Counted from the first letter of the stretch, positions 16,498-32,297 are shown. The stretch: DNA of 64,000 nt from Salipiger pentaromativorans (GCF_024721115.1 NZ_JAMDHK010000003.1:233403-297402); one strand, 5' to 3'. Notes: generated by a model not told the origin, from the sequence alone. Made by a program: numbers and translations.

Positions 16498-16629
16498 GAT
16501 CAACTCCTTTTTCAAATGCGCTCCGAAAAGCGCCGCTGTCCAGGAAATGCTCTGAACGGGGATCAAGATAGCTGAAAGGGAGCGCGCCCATCAGTCAGGA
16601 ATACCCGACGCCCCGATCCGGTCGGGCGC

Positions 16630-17502
16630 TCAGGCTGCCCAGCCCTCCGGCACGGCATCCCCGAAGCGCGCCCGGCAAAAGCTGTACTGATCCGCCAGCC
16701 GGGTGCGGAACGCCTCGCGCGCGGCATCGGGCAGCGGCGTCCGGACCTCGGTCTCGTTCTGCGGCGCGCGGGTTTGCGGAGGGCGAAAGGCCAGGCCGGC
16801 AAAGGCGCAGAGCCGGCGCAGGCTGTGATCGGCCAGAAGATCCTCGTAGAAGAGGAACAGCAGATCGTCCGACGGAAAGACCGCCTCGAGCGCCTCGATG
16901 GTGGCGCGGTAATCGGCGCGCGCCAGCAGCGCCTCCGAGCGCAACGCCTCGGGCCACTTGCACAGCGCGTCGTTCTCCGGGTTGAGCTGTTCGAGCTGAC
17001 GCAGTTGCGACCAGAAGCGCGTGACCGGATCGCGCAGGATGAACAGCAGCTTCGGCGCGACTTTCTGAGAGGCCGCAAACGCCCGAAGATAAGCGAACCC
17101 CTCGGCGCCGATGGCGGCATAGGCGGGGGTTATGTCGCAAAAGGCCCGGGTCTCGGGGCCGCAGAGCCGCGCGAAATGCGCAAAATAGGCATTGTCGTCA
17201 TAGACCATCTGGGCGCGGTCGACGCTGGCGCGGAAATTCGGCCTGTCGCGCAGGTTCTGCACCGGATCGCCGGGCTGACCGAGGTGAAAGCGCAGCCGGG
17301 CCACGGCAAGCCCCTCCATGTCGCCCAGCGCGTTCTGTGGAAACCTGACGTTGAAGAAATGCACTTCCTTGAGGGGCGAGACGGTGGCGTCGGGCAGGCT
17401 GTGCAGATAGCCATGCAGCCAGCTTGTCGCACATTTCGCGGCGCCGACGCAGACCAGGAAGGTCTTGCCGTCAAGCGCCGGGTATCGCAGCAGCGATGGC
17501 AT
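16630..17502 (-). CDS. Sulfotransferase-family protein
   Basis: A 290-aa PAPS-dependent sulfotransferase-fold protein. The 5'-phosphosulfate loop is near the N terminus (FLVCVGAAKCATSWLHGYL, with the invariant Lys) and the 3'-phosphate loop is LRDPVTRFWSQL. The start at 17502 was chosen because it lies just ahead of the first beta strand; the extra 26 codons upstream are arginine-rich and unsupported. Bacterial members sulfate lipids, sugars or secondary metabolites in the cytoplasm. It lies 1.3 kb from the PKS-NRPS operon end, so it might decorate that product, but a 667-nt non-coding stretch separates them. Confidence 0.85.
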   Translation of the reverse strand: MPSLLRYPALDGKTFLVCVGAAKCATSWLHGYLHSLPDATVSPLKEVHFFNVRFPQNALGDMEGLAVARLRFHLGQPGDPVQNLRDRPNFRASVDRAQMVYDDNAYFAHFARLCGPETRAFCDITPAYAAIGAEGFAYLRAFAASQKVAPKLLFILRDPVTRFWSQLRQLEQLNPENDALCKWPEALRSEALLARADYRATIEALEAVFPSDDLLFLFYEDLLADHSLRRLCAFAGLAFRPPQTRAPQNETEVRTPLPDAAREAFRTRLADQYSFCRARFGDAVPEGWAA

Positions 17503-18169
17503 GGCATGTGTCAGACCCGGCCCTCCCGTTCTCCGGCGGCGATACCGTCGCAGGGTGCCACAGCCGGCGTTTCCGCTCAACGCGGGATGCGGGTGCGGTG
17601 CCGGCGAGTTCTCTAAAATGCGCTCTTTTCGGGAAAGCGGGCACCCTCGCCGGATTCCGCCGGCATCTTTTCCGGGCGGGCTCAGGCGCCCCCTTGTGCC
17701 GCTATACTGGCAATGCCAGCGGCACAGGGTTTTCGCGCCAGACCAGCGCGTATTTTCCCGAGATAATTTCCTGTGAAGGCGACATATGAGACGGAAAGGA
17801 AACCTCCATCTTCGATCCTTTCGGCAAGAATTGGCCGAAACCTATCAAAAAGACGTTACGCTCCCACGGCGCCGAACCGGAGACTTAGACCGGCATTCAT
17901 TTATTCATGCTATCAGCGCGTCTATTTCCAAAATCCGAATATATCATCGAAATATACCCGTCGCGCATCGGAAAACGCCAGATTTCCATCTCCCGCCCGC
18001 CGTTTTCGATTGGACCATGGCACCGAGCACCACGCGAGAGCGCACCGCCCCGGCGCCCGGAAGCGCGGGTCGTCCGCACCGCCGCCGCGTTTTCCGAACG
18101 CTTTTTCGCAAGCCCCGGCGCCGGTCCATCCGAGCGGCTTCCGGCACCGCTCGCGACGCGCAGAACCCG
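17503..18169. other. Non-coding stretch between sulfotransferase and RHH gene
   Basis: No reading frame here has a credible start or domain; those that exist overlap on both strands. The part 17770-18000 is poorer in GC than its surroundings. A hairpin with arms GTGCCGCT (17696-17703) and AGCGGCAC (17718-17725) is the only clear structure. The region may hold promoters for the sulfotransferase or unannotated small RNA, but nothing decides this. Confidence 0.45.
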
Positions 18170-18550
18170 TCACGCCCGTTGGCGCATCGCCCAGTTTGCC
18201 GGTTCAAGCGTCTTGCACCGTTCGCTGCCGATCCGTTTCGGCGGCTTGCTGGAAAGCCCCGTCCCCAGAAGGCCTTCGAGGTCGTCGATCTCGTTCTGGG
18301 TGATGAATGCCAGACAGGCGCAACGCAGCAGAGAGGTGAAATTCGTGGCCTCGCCGTGGAAATACAGAACCTCGTCATGCAGGGTGGAGAGGAACTTTCC
18401 GAGGCTCTTGTTCTCTTCGCTGGAGATATGCTCGAGAACCTTCCAGAACAGAGCCTCCAGACGGATCGACGTCGAATGGCCATTCAGCCGCACCGATCTG
18501 ACCTGCGATACATAAAGTTGCGGGTCCAGATCGGTAAAAATCCTACACAT
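18170..18550 (-). CDS. Ribbon-helix-helix domain protein (RHH_4 type)
   Basis: A 126-aa protein with an N-terminal arylsulfotransferase-regulator-like ribbon-helix-helix domain (RHH_4): SVRLNGHSTSIRLEALFWKV in about residues 18-40, followed by the conserved FLSTLHDE and a hydrophobic SLLRCACL segment. The C-terminal about 35 residues are basic and of low complexity. GGGAGGAAG precedes the ATG. RHH_4 proteins are frequent, mostly uncharacterised small DNA-binding candidates in Alphaproteobacteria. It lies downstream of the phosphopantetheinyl transferase gene with a 221-nt gap on the same strand, so it could be a cluster regulator, but a separate promoter is likely. Confidence 0.82.
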   Translation of the reverse strand: MCRIFTDLDPQLYVSQVRSVRLNGHSTSIRLEALFWKVLEHISSEENKSLGKFLSTLHDEVLYFHGEATNFTSLLRCACLAFITQNEIDDLEGLLGTGLSSKPPKRIGSERCKTLEPANWAMRQRA

Positions 18551-18771
18551 TGACTTCCTCCCATTCCGCCCTCGCCACCCCGAAGACGTTCAACCATTCC
18601 ATTCTGCCCGCAGGCGTCGGCAGGGATCAAGACCGAACCCTCTTTGCGGCGGATTTTATCGCCCCGGAAAATCGCAATTCCCGAAACGCCCCGCAAAAAT
18701 TGCGCATCCCCGGAAAACCGGATTGCACAAGTCCTTTTATTGCGCGCCGATGTCCCGAATTCCGCATCGCC

Positions 18772-19569
18772 TCAGGCCCCGCATGCGGCGACGGCGGCGC
18801 GCGCGCCCTGCCGCAAGCCTGCCGCGCCGGTTTCCGGCCCCCGGAGAACCGCCATGGAAAGCGCGTGATCCGCTCCCGCCGGACAGTGCCGCAACTCCCA
18901 GCCCGGGCCGCCCCGCGCCAGCGCCGGTTCGGCCTCGGGCAGCCCGTGACCGAGATCGGGGATGATCCCTCGCGGATCCTGCGACAGACCGGCGCCCGTC
19001 GCTTTCAGGATCGCCTCCTTGAGCGTCCAGAGCCGGACAAAATGGCGGGGGACCGCCTGACCGATCAGCCGGGAGCCGGCGCGCAGCTCGGCCGGGGCAC
19101 AGAACAGAGCCGCGCCGCGGACGATGTCCTCCCTCAGACACGGCTCGACATCCACGCCGATCCGGCCCTGCCAGCAGAGCGCGACAGCCACCGCGCCGCG
19201 GCAGTGGCTCAGGCTGGCATCGGGCGCAGGCGCGGTGGAACGAAGGTGCAGGCGCGGCTTCGCGCCGGGCGCGGGCTGCCTCAGGCGCGCCTCGCCCAGA
19301 CCCGCGCGCCGCGCCGTCAGCGCCATCAGCCCGTGGGCGGCCACGTAATCCCGCCGGTCGGCCGGGCGCTGAAACTGCGCGGCACGGGCGCGCTGCTCGT
19401 CATGGAGCGCCGCCAGCAGTGCGCGCATCTGGCCGGGGCCGATGCGCCCGGTCGCCATGAAGAGCACCACAAAGGCGCCGTCGCGGCAAAACGGGCTGTA
19501 GACGGGCAGTCCGTGCCCCGCGCGCAGCCGGGCCGCAATGCGGCCCAGCCCGCGCCCGGCGCCGCTCAT
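18772..19569 (-). CDS. 4'-Phosphopantetheinyl transferase (Sfp type)
   Basis: A 265-aa Sfp-type transferase that attaches the phosphopantetheine arm of CoA to carrier domains. The magnesium/CoA motif GRIGVDVEP and the active-site helix RLWTLKEAILKATGAGL are complete, as is the RDYVAAHGLM segment before them. The ATG overlaps the stop of the RidA gene (ATGA, 19566-19569), so it is the last gene of the PKS-NRPS operon. It would activate the ACP of the PKS and the PCP of the NRPS. Having a dedicated transferase in the operon supports a self-contained, functional assembly line. Confidence 0.92.
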   Translation of the reverse strand: MSGAGRGLGRIAARLRAGHGLPVYSPFCRDGAFVVLFMATGRIGPGQMRALLAALHDEQRARAAQFQRPADRRDYVAAHGLMALTARRAGLGEARLRQPAPGAKPRLHLRSTAPAPDASLSHCRGAVAVALCWQGRIGVDVEPCLREDIVRGAALFCAPAELRAGSRLIGQAVPRHFVRLWTLKEAILKATGAGLSQDPRGIIPDLGHGLPEAEPALARGGPGWELRHCPAGADHALSMAVLRGPETGAAGLRQGARAAVAACGA

Positions 19570-19961
19570 CCCGCCGTCACCGCGGCCACCGCCGAAATCT
19601 CGACCAGCGCGTCGGGATGGGCAAAGCGCGCGATTTCCAGCAGCGTCGTCGCCGGCATCGCCCGGCGGAATGCCGCGCCATGCGCCTCGCCGACACCCTC
19701 CCACCGGGAAATATCGGCGACATAGACCTTGGTTTCGACGACATCGTCGAGCCCCGCGCCAAACGTCGCCAGCGCCGCGGCGATACGGTCGAGGATCACC
19801 TCGGCCTGCGCCTTGGCATCGCCCGGATGCGAGATCTCACCGGTGTCCAGCCGGGCCAGCGCCCCCGAGACGAAAATCAGGTCACCCACCCGAACCGCCC
19901 GCGAATAGCTGGCCAGCGCGGCGGTCGCGCTTCCGGCATCGAGCCGCTCGACCCGGCTCAT
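19566..19961 (-). CDS. RidA/YjgF-family protein
   Basis: A 131-aa RidA-fold protein: YSRAVRVGDLIFVSGALAR near the N terminus, VVETKVYVADISRW in the centre, and a C-terminal HPDALVEISAVAAV. The typical catalytic/ligand Arg lies in many members in an 'R-x-x-V' context near the C terminus; here that segment reads HPDALVEI, so imine deaminase activity is uncertain. The gene overlaps both neighbours by ATGA, within the PKS-NRPS operon. Inference: it removes reactive enamine/imine by-products or catalyses a condensation or cyclisation step on the product. Its presence inside the tightly coupled operon argues for a pathway role. Confidence 0.88.
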   Translation of the reverse strand: MSRVERLDAGSATAALASYSRAVRVGDLIFVSGALARLDTGEISHPGDAKAQAEVILDRIAAALATFGAGLDDVVETKVYVADISRWEGVGEAHGAAFRRAMPATTLLEIARFAHPDALVEISAVAAVTAG

Positions 19962-20824
19962 TCCCGCGCCTCCCGGCTCGAAATCGCCTCCCGGATGGAA
20001 TCTGCCATGAGCTGATGCACCTTGGTGGTCGGAAAGACCTCGGTCAGAAACACATGGCTGCCCTCGTCGCGGCCGCCCGCCTCCAGCAACGGCGCCAGCG
20101 GCTCGGTCGTATTGGCAAAGCCGAATTGCGCCCCGTCGCTCAGCAGACGCCGGAAGAAGGCGTCGAAGCTCCAGCGCAGGAAACGGATCTGGAGCTTTTG
20201 CTCCAGCGCCAGCAGCATTCGGCGGAAACAGCGGTTGTAGATTTCCGACAGCAATTGCGCCCGCGCCGGATCGCCCTGCATGCGGATCAGCGGCAGCACC
20301 GAGACGTCGATGAAATCGGGCGCCATGACGTGTTTTGCCCCGGCCTCGACCAGCCGCCGCAGCGCCCGTTCGAGCCCGTCGATCGCATCCATCAGCAATT
20401 GCACGCTTTCGGCATTGTCCTGGGTCATCACCGCCTGGATGACATCGTTGCCGCCATTGAAGACGAAATAGAGCGCATTCGGGTCGGCCGCGCCGTCCAC
20501 ACTGTCGAGATAGGCAGAGACCTGTCCGGCAAGGTCGCCGGGCCGGTCGCCGGCGGCCATGGCATCGCGCACGGCGAAATTGCTGCCCTTGACCGGCCCC
20601 ACCAGATGCATCGAGGGCTGCACGCTCAGCCCCAGGCTCCGCGCCAGCAGCTCCCCGGCAACGGGGCCGTTGGTGGTGCGCCCCTCGAAAAAGGGTTTCG
20701 GCGACGCGCCGTGGAGGGAATCGTAATTTCCGTTGTCCGACAGCGCACCGCTGAATTCCACCATGGCGCTGAAGCGCCGGTTTCTGCGGTCGTCCAGGGA
20801 TTCGACGGATCTGACCTCGTTCAT
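19958..20824 (-). CDS. SGNH/GDSL-fold protein with all catalytic residues replaced
   Basis: A 288-aa protein that aligns with the thermolabile-hemolysin/GDSL-lipase branch of SGNH hydrolases: block I FSGALSDNGN (residues 24-33), the following GRTTNGPVAGELLA and GSNFAVRDA, block III NGGND (near residue 125) and block V LTEVFPTTKVH. Canonical block I is FGDSLSDxGN; here Ala27 stands at the catalytic Ser. Canonical block V is DxxHPT; here Thr261 and Phe264 replace Asp and His. The fold is well kept but the triad is gone, so it should be a non-hydrolytic binding or scaffold protein. It follows the NRPS gene after 11 nt (AGAGGTT site) and overlaps ridA by ATGA. Confidence 0.85.
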   Translation of the reverse strand: MNEVRSVESLDDRRNRRFSAMVEFSGALSDNGNYDSLHGASPKPFFEGRTTNGPVAGELLARSLGLSVQPSMHLVGPVKGSNFAVRDAMAAGDRPGDLAGQVSAYLDSVDGAADPNALYFVFNGGNDVIQAVMTQDNAESVQLLMDAIDGLERALRRLVEAGAKHVMAPDFIDVSVLPLIRMQGDPARAQLLSEIYNRCFRRMLLALEQKLQIRFLRWSFDAFFRRLLSDGAQFGFANTTEPLAPLLEAGGRDEGSHVFLTEVFPTTKVHQLMADSIREAISSREARE

Positions 20825-20835
20825 GACTGTAACCT

Positions 20836-23800
20836 CTACTGCGTCAGCTTGCGGGAAAGAGCATGGGCCAGCTCGGCGACATGGGGTTCGGCGAGCATGG
20901 TGATGTGATGGCCGGGCGTGTCGGTCACCGCGACCGGGCCGGTGGCGAAGCGGTCCCAGCCGAAGGCGCGGGCGGCGTCGTCCACGGCGGAATAATCGTA
21001 GTCGCGATGGGCCTGCGCCGCGCGGAACAGCGCGATGGGCAGGGTCGGGCGCTGCTCGGGCCGGTAGATTGCGGTGCTGTTCGACAGGAAGACGCGGAAC
21101 AGCGCGCGGACCTGTGCCTCGCCGGCGCCGCAGGGCACGATGCCGGCGGCTTCGAACCCGCCCGCGATCCGCCGCAGCAGCGTGTCCTGCGTCTCGCCCG
21201 ACAGATCGTCGGGCAGATCGAGCGCGGCATCGCTGTCCTCGGAAAAGGCCTTGGCGAATTTCGCCACCCAGACCGGATCGTCGGAGGCCGGCCGGCCGGC
21301 ACCGCAGGAGGCCGCAAGCCCCGGCCCCGGCGCATCGAGCACGGCGAGCAGTTCGACCTCCTCGCCCATCTCCACAAGCTGGCGGCCGATCTCGTAGGCC
21401 ACCCAGCCTCCGAAACAATGTCCCGCCAGCAGATAGGGCCCCGAAGGTTGCAGCGCGCGGATATGGGCTAGATACCCGCGCGCCGCCTCTTCGACACTGG
21501 CCTTGGGAGGAGCTCCATCCAGGCCGAAGGACTGTATGCCGTAGAACCCGATCTCTTCGGGAAGATGCGCGGCGAGATGGTAGAAATAGACGACATTTCC
21601 GCCGCCCCCCGCGACGCAGAAAAGCCGCCGCTCCCCCTGCCCCTCGCGGATCGGCACAATGGGCGACCAGGCCCCGCCGGCACCCGCGCGCAGCGTCTCG
21701 GCCAGCCGCGCCACGGTCTGCCGGCTCATCAGCGCCGAGACCGGCAGCCGGACGCCGAATTCGCGCTCGATCTCGGCCATCATGGCGACCGCCAGAAAGG
21801 AATGCCCGCCGAGCGCGAAGAAATTGTCGTCGATGCCCAGCGTGTCGCGGCGCAGCAGGTTTTGCCAGATCCGCAAGAGCCGCTGTTCGGTCCAGTCGCG
21901 CGGCGGCGCCATCGCGGCGACGCTGTCCTGCCCCCGGTCGGGCCGTGGCAGGGCCGCGTCGTCGATCTTGCCATTCGCATTGAGCGGGAAGGCGTCGAGA
22001 AACACGACATCGGCGGGCACCATGTAATCGGGCAACCGCCCGGCGACATGCTGGCGCAGCGCCTGAACCGAGCTCTGCGCCCCGTCCCGGACAACCGCAT
22101 AACCGATCAGCCGGGTCTCCTCGCCCTGCCCCACCGGGCGCACGATGGCCGAGCGCAACGCGGGGTGGCTGGCCAGCGCATGTTCGACCTCTCCCAGCTC
22201 AATGCGGAAGCCGCGCAGCTTGACCTGCCGGTCGGCGCGGCCGCCGTATTCGACATCGCCGTTGCGCCGCCGCACCGCCAGATCGCCCGAGCGGTAGAGC
22301 CGCCCGCCCGGTTCCCGCCCGAACGGATCGGCGACAAAGCGCTGCGCCGTCAGCTCGGGCCGGTTGTGATAGCCCACGCCGACCCCGTCGCCGCCGACAT
22401 AGATCTCGCCACGCACGCCAAAGGGCACCGGCTCCATCCGGTCGTCCAGCAGGTAGATCCGCAGATCCGGGAAGGGCTCGCCGATCATGCTCGACGGCCG
22501 GTCGATGTCCTCGGCCCGGATGCGGCGGTACATGGCATGCACCGTGGTTTCGGTGATCCCGTACATATTGACGATCTGCGGCTGCGCATCGCCCGCCAGC
22601 GCCACCCAGGGCCGCAGGATCTGCGGCTCGAGCGCCTCGCCGGCAAAGCTGATGAGCCGCAGCCGCCCCTCTTTCGCCAGATCCGGCAGGGTCGCGGCCT
22701 TGGTCAACAGCCGGAAGGCCGAAGGCGTCTGGTTCAGCACCGTCGCCCCCTCGGCCACCAGCAGCGTGACCAGATCGTCCGGCGCGCGCACGGTCTCGTG
22801 CGGCACCATCAGCAGCCGCCCGCCATAAAGGAACGCGCCCCAGATCTCCCAGACCGACACGTCGAAGGCGAAGGAATGCAGCAGCGGCCAGACATCCTCT
22901 GTAACAAACCCGTAATAACCGTCGGTGGTGAGGAACAGCCGCAGCACGTTGCGATGGGTGATGACCACGCCCTTCGGCCGCCCGGTGGTGCCCGAGGTGT
23001 AGATCACATAGGCGGCGCGGTCGGGATCGCCCGGTGGCACCGGCACGGCGCCACCGCCCTGCGCGATGGCTGGCCAGTCGCTGTCGAGGCACAGCACGTC
23101 GACGCCCTCGCCCGCACGGTCGACCAGATGCGCCTGGGTGAGCAGCATCTCGACCCCGCTGTCGGCGAGGATGAAGCGCTGGCGCTCGGCGGGGCTCTGC
23201 GGGTCGATGGGCACATAGGCGCCGCCCGCCTTGAGAATGCCCAGCATCCCCACCAGCATCTCGACCGAGCGCTCGACACAAAGGCCGATGCGCTGGCCAG
23301 CCAGCCCACGGCGCTGCAACTCGGCCGCCAGCAGGTCCGAGCGCGCATCGAGGTCGCGATAGCTGAGCGCAAAACCCACGCCATTCAGCGCGATCCGGTC
23401 GGGGTGGCGGGCGGCGGTGGACCGGAACGCGGACCCAAGATCGGTCTCGACGGGAAACCGCGTGGCGATGTCGCCCGCCGCGTCCAGACACAGCGCCCGC
23501 GCCGCCTGGGGCTGAAGACGCAGCGCGCCCAGCGGGCGGTCCATGGCCTCGAGCGCATCCGCCAGCAAGGTGACGAAGCTCTCGGCGATCTGCGCCACCT
23601 CCGCCTGCCCGAAGAGCGCGGCATCGGCCTTGAGCCGTCCGAAGATCTCGGCCTCGCCGTCGATCAGCTCCAGCGTCAGGTCAAGCTGGCCTTCCTGCTG
23701 GCGGATGTCGAAGGCCGAGGCCCCGAGCCCGCCCCAGTTGCCGGGCCGGCTTTCGCCCTCCGGCGCCAGAAGATCGAACACCGATCCGGGCTGCGGCGCG

Positions 23801-24914
23801 CGCTGCAGCACAATCGAGGACTGGAAGACCGGCGAACAGCCCGGGTGGCGCGGCGGCGCCAGCCGCTTGACCAGCATCCCGAAGGGCAGCCCGCCATGTT
23901 CCCGCGCGTCGAGCAGATGTTCGAGCGTCTCGGCCACCAGCGCATCGAAGGGCCGGTCGCCGTCGAGCCCGGAGCGGATCGGGAGCTGGTTGACGAAATG
24001 GCCCGCGACGCGGGCAAAGGCGCCCTCGCGCATCCCCGCCACCGGCACGCCGATCACGATGTCGGACTCGCCGGAATAGCGGTGCAGCAGCGCCTGGAAG
24101 GCCGCCAGCAGAAGGGCATAGGGGGTGGCGCCGGCCTCGCGGGCACGGCTCCGCAGCCGCGCGGTCAGCCCCGCGCCCAGGCGCAGCGGGCAGGACAGGC
24201 CGCTCAGCGAGGGCTCGGACGGGCGCGGCCCGGCGATCGGCAGGGTCAGCGCCGGGGGCACCCCCTCCAGCCGCTGCTCCCAGTAGCGCCAGCTCGCTGC
24301 GGCGCCCGGCGCGGTCAGCGCCGCGCGCTCGCGCAGCACATAGTCGCGATAGCTGGGCCCCGGGCCGGTCTCCGTGCTGTCGCCGGCATAACGCGCGCCC
24401 AGCTCGTCCATCAGCATCCACAGCGTCCAGCCGTCGCAGACGATGTGATGCGCCGTCACCAGCAGCACATGCGACCGCGCGCTTTGCCGGAACAGCTCGA
24501 AGCGGTAAAGCGGCCCGGTCTCCAGATCGAAGGGCGCGTCGTGATGCGCCTGCACCGTCTCGCGCAGCGCCTCGGGCGTCGCACCATCGAGCGCGGTTTG
24601 GCGCAGCGGCACCTCCCTGTCGGCGAGGATCCTCTGCCACAGCACGCCGTCGCGGTCCTCGAACCGGGCGCGCAGCGCGTCGTGGCGGTCGACCATCGCC
24701 TGACAGGCCCGTTGCAGCGCCGCGATGTCGGGCGGATCGGCCAGCGCCAGGGCAAAGCCCACGTTATAGGCCGGGCTGCGCGGCGCCGACTGGTGCAGAT
24801 ACCACAGCGCGGTCTGGCCTTCCGAACAGGGCCAGACGCGGGTGCCGTCCTGTGTCTGGCGCAGCAGGATCTCACGCGCCTTGGCGCGCAGCATGGCGGT
24901 GGCGTCGGCGCCGC

Positions 24915-24918
<4 letters not shown>
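20836..24918 (-). CDS. Nonribosomal peptide synthetase, C-A-PCP-TE
   Basis: A 1360-aa single-module synthetase. Condensation domain: residues about 20-450, HHIVCDG motif near 155. Adenylation domain: about 500-1000, with YTSGTTGRPKG (near 641), NMYGITETTVH and GRADRQVKLRGFRIELG. Hand-read specificity pocket, aligned to GrsA positions: D V W N S A M V H K, closest to the threonine code (DFWNIGMVHK). Peptidyl carrier: NFFALGGHSFLAV (near 1036). Thioesterase: about 1120-1350, with AGHCFGGW, so Cys1168 replaces the usual Ser nucleophile, and a HHITMLAEPH His. The start overlaps the PKS stop by ATGA. It should condense the PKS acyl chain with one amino acid, and release it through the Cys thioesterase. 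Confidence 0.93.
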
Positions 24919-31127
<6,209 letters not shown>

Positions 31128-31288
31128 TACACGCTCCATGTTTGCAGGACGGGATCCGTCGTCACTCTCGTAGCTGAGAGTAACGGGGGTCGTTCGCGCC
31201 TAGGTAGCATGCCTGTACCGCATGGTTTTTCTCGTCACGATTTCGAATTGCGCCTATAGTCGGGAATGAAAGACCGGGAGTTTTGAAA
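31128..31288. promoter_or_regulatory. Divergent promoter region of PKS operon and dipeptidase
   Basis: This 161-nt gap must carry the promoter of the leftward PKS-NRPS operon and that of the rightward dipeptidase. An inverted repeat ACTCTC (31164-31169) / GAGAGT (31176-31181) with a 6-nt spacer is a candidate operator. A TATAGT at 31254-31259 could be the -10 of the dipeptidase, with only a weak -35. No consensus promoter for the PKS stands out. Confidence 0.4.
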
Positions 31289-32269
31289 ATGACACACCCA
31301 ATGCTTATAGATATTCACTGCCATTCCAGGCGCATCCTTTATCCGAATACCGCGCCCGAGGATTTTGCGGGCGCCCTGCGGCGGAATCGCGTTTCAGTCG
31401 CCGTTCTGAACGTGGTGCCCGACGGGCCGCTTCTGGCCTTCACGCCGGGCGGTATCTCGGTTTCGGCGCCCACGGACGACCGGCAGATCGGGCGCTATGT
31501 GGCCAAGGTGTTCGAGATCATCGAATCGATGGTCGCCGCAGGCGAGGTGCAGCGCATCACCAGCAGCGCCGAGCTGGCGGCGCTGAGCGAAACCGGCACT
31601 CCGGGCATCGTCGTCGGCATCGAAGGGGCCGACCATCTGGGTGGCGATCTGTCGCGCATCGACCGTGATTACGACCGCCACAAGCTGCGCCAGATGGGGC
31701 TGGTCCACTATCTGAAAAGCGCCCTTGCCGACAATCAGACGGAAGAGGAAAGTCACAACGGTATCAGCGCTTTCGGGAAGAAAGTTGTCCAGCGCTGCAA
31801 CGCCTTGGGCATCATCGTCGATCTCGCCCATCTGTCGGAGCGGGCGATGCGCGCGGTGATCGCTTGCAGCGCGGCGCCGGTGATCTGTTCGCACAGCTCG
31901 ATCCGCGACCCGGGCGATGACAATGTCAGGCTGATGCCCGCCGAGATTGCGCGCGAGATTGCCGCCACCGGCGGGCTGATCGGTGTCTGGCCGAACGCGA
32001 CGATCTTTCCGACACCCGAGTGCTATGCCGCCGGGCTCTACCGTCTGGCGCAGGACATCGGTGTCGATCATGTCGCCATCGGCACGGACCGGGCGGGGCT
32101 GCAAACAAGCCTGTTTCCGGATTATACCGGCGCCGAAAATCTGCCGGAGCATCTGCAACGAAGCGGCTTTTCCGACCCCGATACGCGAAAAATTTTGGGC
32201 GAAAATTATATTCGTGTCTTCGCTGAAATCGAAAAAATCGCCGCGCAGAAAGAATATAAATCGGCCTGA
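31289..32269 (+). CDS. Membrane-dipeptidase family (peptidase M19) protein
   Basis: A 326-aa M19 (renal-dipeptidase-like) metallohydrolase. Expected zinc ligands: the first motif reads IDIHCHS, that is HxH where the family usually has HxD; Glu in GIEGADHL, His in VDLAHLSERAM and His in ICSHSSIRDP are kept, as is Asp in IGTDRAG. It lacks a signal peptide. The ATG at 31289 follows GGGAG; a TTG six bases earlier is also in frame. M19 enzymes cleave dipeptides, D-amino acid dipeptides and some beta-lactams. It is divergent from the PKS gene across 161 nt, so it may process or detoxify the NRPS product, but this is inferred from position only. Confidence 0.85.
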   Translation: MTHPMLIDIHCHSRRILYPNTAPEDFAGALRRNRVSVAVLNVVPDGPLLAFTPGGISVSAPTDDRQIGRYVAKVFEIIESMVAAGEVQRITSSAELAALSETGTPGIVVGIEGADHLGGDLSRIDRDYDRHKLRQMGLVHYLKSALADNQTEEESHNGISAFGKKVVQRCNALGIIVDLAHLSERAMRAVIACSAAPVICSHSSIRDPGDDNVRLMPAEIAREIAATGGLIGVWPNATIFPTPECYAAGLYRLAQDIGVDHVAIGTDRAGLQTSLFPDYTGAENLPEHLQRSGFSDPDTRKILGENYIRVFAEIEKIAAQKEYKSA

Positions 32270-32297
32270 TTTTTACTCCCATCCCTCAATAAAATAT

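Noticed and set aside
17786-18553. A 255-codon plus-strand frame
   Set aside because: It has no ribosome binding site or domain and runs antisense to the RHH protein, which has a strong site and a known domain.
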